A DNA stretch of 13,101 nucleotides from an uncultured Prevotella sp. (GTDB lineage: Bacteria > Bacteroidota > Bacteroidia > Bacteroidales > Bacteroidaceae), in assembly GCA_900557255.1 (NCBI GenBank), contig USSA01000078.1, positions 1-13,101 of the forward strand, read 5' to 3'. Shown here piece after piece: positions 6,975 through 13,101 of this stretch. Position numbers and translations under genes: made by a program. Numbering within the stretch: the stretch's first letter is position 1; every line of letters starts with the position of its first letter. The notes below the pieces were generated by a model. That model had not been told where the DNA came from and made no database searches. It saw nothing but the letters and a program-made list of their open reading frames with translations.

Positions 6975-7232
6975 GCTCTTCACTCTTCACCTTTTCTGTA
7001 TAAACAACTGAAGCACAACGCATTACATAGGTGAAGAGATATTCTGTACTCTTCACCCACTCTTCACCACTCTTCACCCTTTACGATTTTGGGAAAGGTA
7101 TAAACGCAGAACCGCTTAGCTGCCAACAGCCTAAAAAGGTGAAGGGCGGGTGAAGAGTAAAAAAACACTCTTCACCCACCCAACTATCTATCCTTCAACT
7201 ACTTACACACAAAAGGTGAAGAGTGAAGAGTT
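6975..7232. repeat. Cluster of ACTCTTCACC / GGTGAAGAGT short repeats
   Basis: Seven exact copies of the 10-mer lie within 250 bases: forward at 6982, 7048, 7059, 7069 and 7167, reverse at 7149 and 7215. Near-copies start at 6975, 7030, 7138 and 7223. The copies at 7048-7078 are nearly head-to-tail. Those at 7148-7158 and 7167-7177 form an 11-bp hairpin with an A-rich loop. The set lies just downstream of the frd terminator and looks like a dispersed palindromic repeat of this genome group, or a multi-site protein-binding array. Confidence 0.8.
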
Positions 7233-7238
7233 GTTGGG

Positions 7239-7273
7239 AAAATTCTCTCGCATCCGTAAAGATGCAGAGAGAA
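7239..7273 (-). terminator. Terminator of the frdCAB operon
   Basis: On the minus strand, about 30 bases after the frdB stop, TTCTCTC plus GCATC (7273-7261, one bulged T) pairs with GATGC plus GAGAGAA (7254-7243), loop 6, then TTTT. Twelve pairs with a short T-run. Confidence 0.7.
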
Positions 7274-7302
7274 AATTCCGGTGTCTCAAAAGAAACGATG
7301 GA

Positions 7303-8061
7303 TTAGTCAGCCAACTTAGCCTTCAAGAACTCACGGTTCAAGCGGGCGATGTTAGCGATAGACTCGTTTTTAGGACAAACAGCCTCGCAAGCACGAGTGT
7401 TTGTACAGTTACCGAATCCGAGCTCATCCATGCGTGCAATCATCTTCTTAGCACGGGCAGCAGCCTCTACACGACCCTGTGGGAGAAGTGCCAGCTGGCT
7501 AACCTTTGAGCTGACGAAGAGCATAGCAGAACCATTCTTACATGCAGCAACACAAGCACCGCAACCGATACATGTAGCGCAATCCATTGCCTCGTCTGCA
7601 TTCTCCTTAGGAATCAGGATAGCGTTGGCATCCTGAGCCTGACCTGTACGAATGCTGGTGTAACCACCTGCCTGGATGATCTTGTCGAATGCTGAACGGT
7701 CTACCATACAGTCCTTGATGATAGGGAAACCAGCAGAACGCCAAGGCTCAACGGTGATAACATCGCCATCGTTGAAACGACGCATGTAGAGCTGACATGT
7801 TGTAGCACCACGCTCAGTCTTACCGTGAGGTGTACCATTAATATAGAGAGAGCACATACCGCAGATACCCTCGCGGCAGTCGTGGTCGAAGACGAAAGGC
7901 TCCTGACCTGACTCGATGAGCTCCTCGTTCAAGATGTCGAGCATCTCGAGGAATGAAGTATCATCTGGGATGTTCTTCATCTCATGTGTATCGAAGTGAC
8001 CCTGTGCTGTAGGACCGTCCTGCTTCCAATACTTAACTGTGAAACTTATATTTCTTGCCAT
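7303..8061 (-). CDS. frdB: Fumarate reductase / succinate dehydrogenase iron-sulfur subunit
   Basis: The 252-residue subunit B passes electrons between the cytochrome b subunit and the flavoprotein on the cytoplasmic face of the inner membrane. The N-terminal ferredoxin domain carries the [2Fe-2S] ligands C62, C67, C70 and C89 ([13 protein letters not shown]). The C-terminal domain carries [14 protein letters not shown] (161-174) and [13 protein letters not shown] (218-230) for the [4Fe-4S] and [3Fe-4S] clusters. All expected Cys are present and the length is normal. It is the last gene of frdCAB, 15 bases after frdA, and is followed by a terminator. In Bacteroidales this enzyme mainly reduces fumarate with menaquinol, producing succinate; direction cannot be told from sequence. 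Confidence 0.96.
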   Translation of the reverse strand: MARNISFTVKYWKQDGPTAQGHFDTHEMKNIPDDTSFLEMLDILNEELIESGQEPFVFDHDCREGICGMCSLYINGTPHGKTERGATTCQLYMRRFNDGDVITVEPWRSAGFPIIKDCMVDRSAFDKIIQAGGYTSIRTGQAQDANAILIPKENADEAMDCATCIGCGACVAACKNGSAMLFVSSKVSQLALLPQGRVEAAARAKKMIARMDELGFGNCTNTRACEAVCPKNESIANIARLNREFLKAKLAD

Positions 8062-8076
8062 TGTCTTGTTCGCTTT

Positions 8077-10059
8077 TTAATTCTTGTAATTTCTTGTCTG
8101 TACCTTAATTGCCTCATACTCGAGAGGTTCCTTGTTGAGCACTGGAGCAGTTGTATCATTGCCCTGATACTCCCAGCAACCTACGTAGAAGAAGTGCTCA
8201 TCATCACGCTTAGCCTCGCCTTCCTCTGTCTGGTACTCCTCACGGAAGTGACCACCACAGCTCTCGTTGCGGTGCAATGCATCGTAAGCGATCAACTCGC
8301 CCATCAAGATGAAGTCACGCAAGTGGATAGCCTTATCCAACTCTACGTTCAAGCCTTCCTTCTTGCCAGGGATGAAGAGGTTCTTGTTGAATTCCTCGCG
8401 GAGAGCCTTCATCTTCTTCAAGCCTTCCTCAAGACCTTCCTTGGTACGACCCATACCTACGTGCTCCCAAAGGATGTGACCCAACTCCTTGTGGATAGAA
8501 TCTACAGAGCGCTTGCCCTGGATACCCATCAGGCGGTCGATTTCCTTCTGAACACCTGCCTCTGCCTCTGCGAACTCTGGGAGATCGGTAGAGAGCTTTG
8601 GCCACAATGCCTGGTCGGCCAAGTAGTTCTGGATAGTGTATGGCAATACGAAGTAACCGTCAGCCAAACCCTGCATCAAAGCAGATGCACCAAGACGGTT
8701 AGCACCGTGATCAGAGAAGTTACACTCACCAATAGCGAAGAGACCTGGGATAGTGGTCATCAACTCGTAGTCAACCCAGATACCACCCATTGTATAGTGG
8801 ATAGCAGGGAAGATCATCATTGGGTTGTAGTACTTCACGCCGTTAATCTCGTTAGCCAACTCACCTGGGTTAACGTCGGTAATCTCCTCATACATATCGA
8901 AGAGGTTGCCATAACGCTGCAGGATAACGTCGATACCGAGACGGTTGATAGACTCAGAGAAGTCGAGGAATACGGCAAGACCTGTGTTGTTGACACCGAA
9001 GCCCTTGTCGCAACGCTCCTTAGCTGCACGAGAAGCCACGTCACGAGGAACCAGGTTACCGAATGCTGGGTAACGGCGCTCCAAGTAGTAGTCGCGGTCT
9101 TCCTCAGGAATATCAGAACCCTTCTTTGTACCAGCCTGCAATGCCTTAGCATCCTCAATCTTCTTAGGAACCCAGATACGACCATCGTTACGGAGTGACT
9201 CTGACATCAAAGTCAACTTACTCTGGTTTGTACCGTGAACAGGGATACATGTAGGGTGAATCTGAACGTAAGATGGGTTAGCGAAGTCAGCACCCTTGCG
9301 GTAGCACTGGATAGCTGCTGTACAGTTACAACCCATAGCGTTTGTAGAAAGGAAGTAGGCGTTACCATAACCACCGGTAGCGATAACTACGGCGTTGGCA
9401 GAGAAACGCTCCAACTTACCTGTAATCAAATTCTTGGCGATGATACCACGAGCGTGACCGTCAACGATCACAATATCCTCCATCTCGTAACGGGTGAAGA
9501 GCTTAACCTTACCTGCCTCAATCATGCGGCTCAAAGAAGAGTAAGCACCGAGGAGGAGCTGCTGACCTGTCTGACCCTTAGCATAGAATGTACGAGATAC
9601 CTGAGCACCACCGAAAGAACGGTTAGCCAGCATACCACCGTACTCACGAGCGAAAGGAACGCCCTGAGCTACGCACTGGTCGATGATGTCGTTGCTCACC
9701 TCAGCCAAACGGTAAACGTTAGCCTCACGAGCACGATAGTCACCACCCTTTACAGTATCGTAGAACAAACGGTAAACAGAGTCACCATCATTCTGATAAT
9801 TCTTAGCTGCATTGATACCACCCTGTGCTGCGATAGAGTGAGCACGACGTGGAGAGTCCTGGATGCAGAAGTTCAAGATATTGAAGCCCATCTCGCCGAG
9901 AGAAGCAGCAGCAGAAGCACCTGCCAAACCTGTACCTACAACGATAACGTCGAGCTTTAACTTATTCTTTGGGTTAACCAAACGCTGGTGAGCCTTATAG
10001 TTGGTCCACTTCTCAGCAACTGGTCCTTCAGGTATTCTAGAATTTAATGTTTTTGCCAT
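8077..10059 (-). CDS. frdA: Fumarate reductase / succinate dehydrogenase flavoprotein subunit
   Basis: The 660-residue catalytic subunit interconverts fumarate and succinate. The FAD-binding motif GTGLAG is at 42-47. H74 in HSIAAQGG is the expected covalent FAD attachment residue. Further family motifs follow: [32 protein letters not shown] and [20 protein letters not shown]. The length fits the Bacteroides/Wolinella-like (B-type) enzymes, which are longer than E. coli FrdA. It lies 32 bases after frdC and 15 before frdB and is surely co-transcribed. Codon use is strongly biased, as expected of a highly expressed gene; this leaves a 404-codon open frame on the opposite strand that I regard as an artefact. 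Confidence 0.97.
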   Translation of the reverse strand: MAKTLNSRIPEGPVAEKWTNYKAHQRLVNPKNKLKLDVIVVGTGLAGASAAASLGEMGFNILNFCIQDSPRRAHSIAAQGGINAAKNYQNDGDSVYRLFYDTVKGGDYRAREANVYRLAEVSNDIIDQCVAQGVPFAREYGGMLANRSFGGAQVSRTFYAKGQTGQQLLLGAYSSLSRMIEAGKVKLFTRYEMEDIVIVDGHARGIIAKNLITGKLERFSANAVVIATGGYGNAYFLSTNAMGCNCTAAIQCYRKGADFANPSYVQIHPTCIPVHGTNQSKLTLMSESLRNDGRIWVPKKIEDAKALQAGTKKGSDIPEEDRDYYLERRYPAFGNLVPRDVASRAAKERCDKGFGVNNTGLAVFLDFSESINRLGIDVILQRYGNLFDMYEEITDVNPGELANEINGVKYYNPMMIFPAIHYTMGGIWVDYELMTTIPGLFAIGECNFSDHGANRLGASALMQGLADGYFVLPYTIQNYLADQALWPKLSTDLPEFAEAEAGVQKEIDRLMGIQGKRSVDSIHKELGHILWEHVGMGRTKEGLEEGLKKMKALREEFNKNLFIPGKKEGLNVELDKAIHLRDFILMGELIAYDALHRNESCGGHFREEYQTEEGEAKRDDEHFFYVGCWEYQGNDTTAPVLNKEPLEYEAIKVQTRNYKN

Positions 10060-10091
10060 AATCTTTTTTAATACTTAAATGATTACACGAA

Positions 10092-10775
10092 TTATGCGCA
10101 GCACAAAGATGGAGCGCAACCGAAAGCGAATGCCAATACAACTACGATGAAGAGGAGAAGCAGGATGGTAGAATAAATCATACCGATCATCTTCCAACGG
10201 CAGAACCAAGTCTTACCGCTCCAACCGAGAGTCTGAATAGCACTCCAGAAACCGTGAGTGAGGTGGAACCAAAGAGCTACCAACCAGATGATGTAGAGAA
10301 CTACGAACACAGGGTTAGCAAAGGTGTCCTGAATGAATGCGAAGCCATCTGATGGGCTGTGGCCGAAGCTTGTACCCAAGAGTTCAGCAAACATCATGTT
10401 GTACCAGAAATTGAAGAGGTGAAGCAACAAACCGAGAACGATGATGATACCGAGCACCAACATGTTCTGGCTAGCCCACTCTACTTTCTCTGGCTTTGCT
10501 GTTACCTCGTAACGCTGGTTACCGCGAGCACGACGGTTCTGTGCTGTCAGGATGAAAGCGTAAACGATGTGACAAACTGCCAAAGCTGCCAAACCCAAAG
10601 TTGCAACTACGGCGTACCAGTTAGCACCCAACAACTCGCAGATTGTGTTGTAAGCTTCTCCTGAGAAAAGCGCAACCACATTCATGCAACCGTGGAATGT
10701 CAAGAATAGAATAAGAGCGATACCAGTTACTGACATCACTACCTTTCTACCAATAGATGAATTGATTAACCACAT
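10092..10775 (-). CDS. frdC: Fumarate reductase / succinate dehydrogenase cytochrome b subunit
   Basis: This 227-residue membrane anchor has five predicted helices (about 12-36, 54-78, 104-130, 155-176 and 195-220). It oxidises menaquinol and carries two haem b groups in the Wolinella-type enzyme. Histidines within helices fit the ligands: H28 (TFHGCMN), H69 (VCHIVY), H119 (LLHLFN) and H171 or H174 (WFHLTHG). A single membrane subunit of this size, with order C-A-B, marks the B-type family. The gene opens the operon after a leader of about 120 bases. There is no clear Shine-Dalgarno site before ATG 10775, normal for Bacteroidales. Confidence 0.95.
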   Translation of the reverse strand: MWLINSSIGRKVVMSVTGIALILFLTFHGCMNVVALFSGEAYNTICELLGANWYAVVATLGLAALAVCHIVYAFILTAQNRRARGNQRYEVTAKPEKVEWASQNMLVLGIIIVLGLLLHLFNFWYNMMFAELLGTSFGHSPSDGFAFIQDTFANPVFVVLYIIWLVALWFHLTHGFWSAIQTLGWSGKTWFCRWKMIGMIYSTILLLLFIVVVLAFAFGCAPSLCCA

Positions 10776-10842
10776 AAATGATTGAAATTTAATTATTTAA
10801 CTGTTTGAAACTAATTTATATTCCACACTTTTCGTCCCTGCA

Positions 10843-10884
10843 ATACCTATTTTTTGGCATTCTGCAATCCTCATTTCTAGGTAT
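10843..10884 (-). promoter_or_regulatory. Stem in the frd leader RNA
   Basis: ATACCTA (minus strand 10884-10878 as the 5' arm) can pair with TAGGTAT (10849-10843) across 28 bases within the roughly 120-base frdC leader. The loop contains a TTGCAG motif that recurs after the stem. Possible mRNA-level control; only the pairing is seen. Confidence 0.3.
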
Positions 10885-10902
10885 ATTTTCGCAAGTCTGC
10901 TG

Positions 10903-10933
10903 CAAAATTACTATATTTTAATGATTTATCAAA
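10903..10933 (-). promoter_or_regulatory. Promoter of frdCAB
   Basis: On the minus strand TTTG (10933-10930), 19 bases, TAATTTTG (10910-10903): full consensus match. Transcription would start near 10896, leaving a long leader. It is divergent to the mnmG promoter about 30 bases away. Confidence 0.75.
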
Positions 10934-10938
10934 GTATT

Positions 10939-10972
10939 TTTGCTAAAATTTCGATTTTATTTCTTACTTTTG
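10939..10972 (+). promoter_or_regulatory. Promoter of mnmG
   Basis: TTTG (10939-10942) and TACTTTTG (10965-10972) match the consensus elements, though the 22-base spacing is slightly long. The start would lie near 10979, about 28 bases before the ATG at 11007. Confidence 0.55.
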
Positions 10973-11006
10973 CCGAAAATTAGAAAAAATATAGATTAAA
11001 CGAAGT

Positions 11007-12878
11007 ATGAAATTCAATTATGACGTGCTCGTTATCGGTGGAGGACATGCCGGTTGCGAGGCTGCAGCAGCCTCTGCAAACATGGGTGCCAAAACCTGTT
11101 TGATAACGATGGATATGAACAAGATTGGACAGATGAGTTGCAACCCCGCCATCGGAGGTATTGCCAAGGGACAGATTGTGCGCGAAATCGATGCTTTGGG
11201 CGGACAGATGGGTATCGTAACGGATAAAACCGCCATCCAGTTCCGAATGCTCAACATCGGAAAGGGTCCTGCCGTATGGAGCCCCCGTGCCCAATGCGAC
11301 AGAGGAAAGTTTATCTGGGAATGGAGAACCATCCTCGACCATACCGACAACCTCGACATCTGGCAAGACCAGGCTGACGAACTGCTCGTAGCTAACGGAG
11401 AAGCCATCGGCGTAAAAACCATCTGGGGAGCCGAATTCTATGCCAAGAGCATCATCATCACCGCTGGAACATTCCTCAACGGTCTGATGCATGTAGGAAG
11501 AAAGATGGTAGAAGGCGGAAGATGCGCCGAACCTGCCGTACACAACTTTACGGAGAGCATCACCCGATGGGGTATCACTACAGCCAGAATGAAAACCGGT
11601 ACTCCGGTCAGAATTGACAAGAGAAGTGTTCATTTCGAAGATATGGAAGAACAGCCGGGCGACAGCGATTTCCACCAGTTCTCTTATATGGGAGAACATC
11701 GGGTTCTGAAACAATTGCCTTGCTGGACTTGTTACACCAACAAGAAGGTACACGAAACTTTAAAAAGCGGTCTCGCTGATTCACCTTTATATAATGGTCA
11801 GATTCAGAGTACCGGTCCACGTTACTGTCCGAGTATAGAAACGAAGCTCGTCACCTTCCCCGACAAGGATCAGCATCCGCTCTTTCTGGAACCGGAAGGC
11901 GAAGATACGAACGAGATGTATCTAAACGGTTTTTCTTCGAGCATGCCGATGGATATCCAGCTGAATGCACTTCACGAGATTCCTGCCTTGAGAGATGCCA
12001 AGATTTACAGACCGGGATACGCCATCGAATACGATTACTTCGACCCTACCCAACTCAAACATTCACTGGAGTCGAAAATCATCAAAGGTCTCTTCTTTGC
12101 CGGACAGGTGAACGGAACCACCGGTTATGAGGAAGCAGGAGGACAGGGAACCGTGGCCGGAATCAACGCAGCCTTGCATTGTGTTGGCGACAAAACATTC
12201 GAGATGAACCGCGATGAGAGTTATATCGGCGTACTCATCGATGATCTCACCACAAAGGGAGTTGACGAACCATACCGTATGTTTACCTCCAGAGCCGAAT
12301 ACCGCATTCTGCTCCGTCAGGACGATGCCGATGCCCGACTCACCGAAAAAGCATACGAACTCGGAATTGCCAAGCGCAACCGCTACGACTGGTGGATAGA
12401 GAAAAAAGAAGCCATCGGAAGAATCATCGAATTTTGCGCCAACTATCCTATCAAGAAGGATGAGATAAATCCAAAACTGGAGGCACTCGGCACTACTCCA
12501 CTTCGCGCCGGCTGCAAGCTCATCGACCTCATCGCTCGTCCGCATCTAAACCTCACGAATCTTTCTGAGATTATTCCGGACCTGAAGGCTGCACTGGAAA
12601 CACCAGCCAACCGAAAGGAAGAGATAACGGAAGCTGCAGAAATCAAGATGAAGTACAAAGGTTACATCGAACGAGAGCGTCTCATTGCCGACAAGATGCA
12701 CCGCTTGGAGGACATCAAAATCAAGGGCCGTTTCAACTATTCCGAACTCCACGAAATCTCCACAGAAGGACGCCAGAAACTCGAGCGCATCGACCCGGAA
12801 ACTTTGGCACAGGCAAGCCGAATTCCGGGAGTATCACCAAGCGACATCAACGTGATGCTCGTATTACTCGGAAGATAA
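11007..12878 (+). CDS. mnmG: tRNA uridine-5-carboxymethylaminomethyl modification enzyme MnmG (GidA)
   Basis: The 623-residue FAD protein works with MnmE to add the (carboxymethyl)aminomethyl group to C5 of wobble uridine-34 in certain tRNAs, using NADH and methylene-tetrahydrofolate. Visible: FAD motif GGGHAGCEAA (11-20); SCNPAIGGIAKGQ with the catalytic-type Cys C45; the GidA signature GPRYCPSIETK with C274 (E. coli C277); the second signature GTTGYEEAGGQGTVAGINA; and the C-terminal MnmE-binding helical domain ending SPSDINVMLVLLGR. Length and both signatures are complete. It is transcribed away from frdCAB from its own promoter and is followed by a parS site and a strong hairpin. In many bacteria this gene lies near the replication origin. 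Confidence 0.98.
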   Translation: MKFNYDVLVIGGGHAGCEAAAASANMGAKTCLITMDMNKIGQMSCNPAIGGIAKGQIVREIDALGGQMGIVTDKTAIQFRMLNIGKGPAVWSPRAQCDRGKFIWEWRTILDHTDNLDIWQDQADELLVANGEAIGVKTIWGAEFYAKSIIITAGTFLNGLMHVGRKMVEGGRCAEPAVHNFTESITRWGITTARMKTGTPVRIDKRSVHFEDMEEQPGDSDFHQFSYMGEHRVLKQLPCWTCYTNKKVHETLKSGLADSPLYNGQIQSTGPRYCPSIETKLVTFPDKDQHPLFLEPEGEDTNEMYLNGFSSSMPMDIQLNALHEIPALRDAKIYRPGYAIEYDYFDPTQLKHSLESKIIKGLFFAGQVNGTTGYEEAGGQGTVAGINAALHCVGDKTFEMNRDESYIGVLIDDLTTKGVDEPYRMFTSRAEYRILLRQDDADARLTEKAYELGIAKRNRYDWWIEKKEAIGRIIEFCANYPIKKDEINPKLEALGTTPLRAGCKLIDLIARPHLNLTNLSEIIPDLKAALETPANRKEEITEAAEIKMKYKGYIERERLIADKMHRLEDIKIKGRFNYSELHEISTEGRQKLERIDPETLAQASRIPGVSPSDINVMLVLLGR

Positions 12879-12912
12879 GCCGTTTCACAGCAAAACACAA
12901 GGGAACTTCTAA

Positions 12913-12928
12913 TGTTTCACGTGAAACA
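12913..12928. promoter_or_regulatory. parS centromere-like site
   Basis: TGTTTCACGTGAAACA is a perfect 16-bp palindrome, identical to the Bacillus-type ParB (Spo0J) site consensus conserved across phyla. It lies 35 bases after the mnmG stop. Half-sites GTTTCAC (12882-12888) and CGTGAAACA (13013-13021) flank it. It suggests this part of the chromosome is origin-proximal and loaded with ParB. Confidence 0.88.
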
Positions 12929-12937
12929 AATTATCAG

Positions 12938-12987
12938 CAAAACATTTGATGCTCAACCGCTTAAGAAAGGTTGCATCAAGTGTTTTG
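12938..12987 (+). terminator. Strong hairpin after mnmG
   Basis: A 15-bp arm CAAAACATTTGATGC (12938-12952) pairs with 12973-12987 (one G-U). After a two-base bulge four more pairs follow (AACC 12955-12958 with GGTT 12969-12972), loop 10. The right arm ends in TTTTG, so it may terminate mnmG, though the T-run is part of the stem. The remaining bases 12988-13101 hold nothing convincing. Confidence 0.55.
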
Positions 12988-13101
12988 TGGTTAAAGTAAA
13001 ACTTCAGCAATTCGTGAAACAAAAGCAGATAAAATCGAGTAAAAGACAAAAACAAACGGGCAAAAAGCCCATAAAAAGGAACAAGAAAAAAGAACAAAAT
13101 A

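Noticed and set aside
7984..9198. Open frame of 404 codons on the plus strand
   Set aside because: It lies antisense to frdA/frdB, whose motifs are unmistakable; it results from strong codon bias in those genes, and its translation shows no domain.
9235..9960. 241-codon plus-strand frame
   Set aside because: Antisense shadow of frdA.
10980..11753. Open frame of 257 codons on the minus strand
   Set aside because: Antisense to mnmG, which is complete and well supported; no recognisable protein.
13058..13070. Small GGGC/GCCC hairpin with an A5 loop, possible terminator on the minus strand
   Set aside because: Only four pairs and no gene seen that it would terminate within the window.
12909..13097. 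62-codon minus-strand frame after mnmG
   Set aside because: Overlaps the parS site and hairpin; its Phe/Leu-rich product comes from an A-rich stretch on the other strand and has no supporting context.

Overview
The window looks like chromosomal DNA from a Bacteroidales bacterium, most likely a Prevotella/Segatella-type gut species. Reasons: a three-gene fumarate reductase operon (frdC-frdA-frdB) of the single-cytochrome type used by Bacteroides and Prevotella; promoters that fit the Bacteroidetes consensus (TTTG, about 19-21 bases, TAnnTTTG); few Shine-Dalgarno sites; a BspA-type leucine-rich repeat surface protein; and a PG_1098-type methyltransferase. Species is inferred, not proven.

Layout. 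Bases 1-5000 are an AT-rich accessory region transcribed leftward. It holds an ORF6N-domain DNA-binding protein cut by the window edge, with a set of long palindromes in and upstream of it; a broken C-terminal copy of a BspA-like protein; an unrecognised secreted/membrane protein with an Asp-rich linker; a complete BspA-like LRR protein; a putative phage abortive infection (putAbiC-type) gene interrupted by one in-frame TAG; and, directly upstream of that gene, a roughly 390-nt RNA candidate with its own promoter and intrinsic terminator and many hairpins. Bases 5106-6590 encode a class I methyltransferase with a THUMP-like C-terminus. Bases 6650-7300 have no gene but contain 22-bp tandem repeats, a 14-bp-arm hairpin, a cluster of ACTCTTCACC/GGTGAAGAGT repeats and the frd terminator. 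Bases 7303-10775 are the frdCAB operon (leftward). Divergent from it, mnmG runs rightward (11007-12878). It is followed by a perfect 16-bp parS (ParB-binding) site and a strong terminator hairpin.

How it fits together. The right two thirds are core functions: anaerobic fumarate respiration/succinate formation, tRNA wobble-uridine modification, RNA methylation and chromosome segregation. The left third looks variable: surface protein turnover by recombination between BspA-like C-terminal modules, a decayed defence gene, and a possible regulator whose own coding sequence carries the same palindrome core as its upstream region. The two points most worth following are the ORF6N palindrome family and the structured RNA next to the abortive-infection gene.
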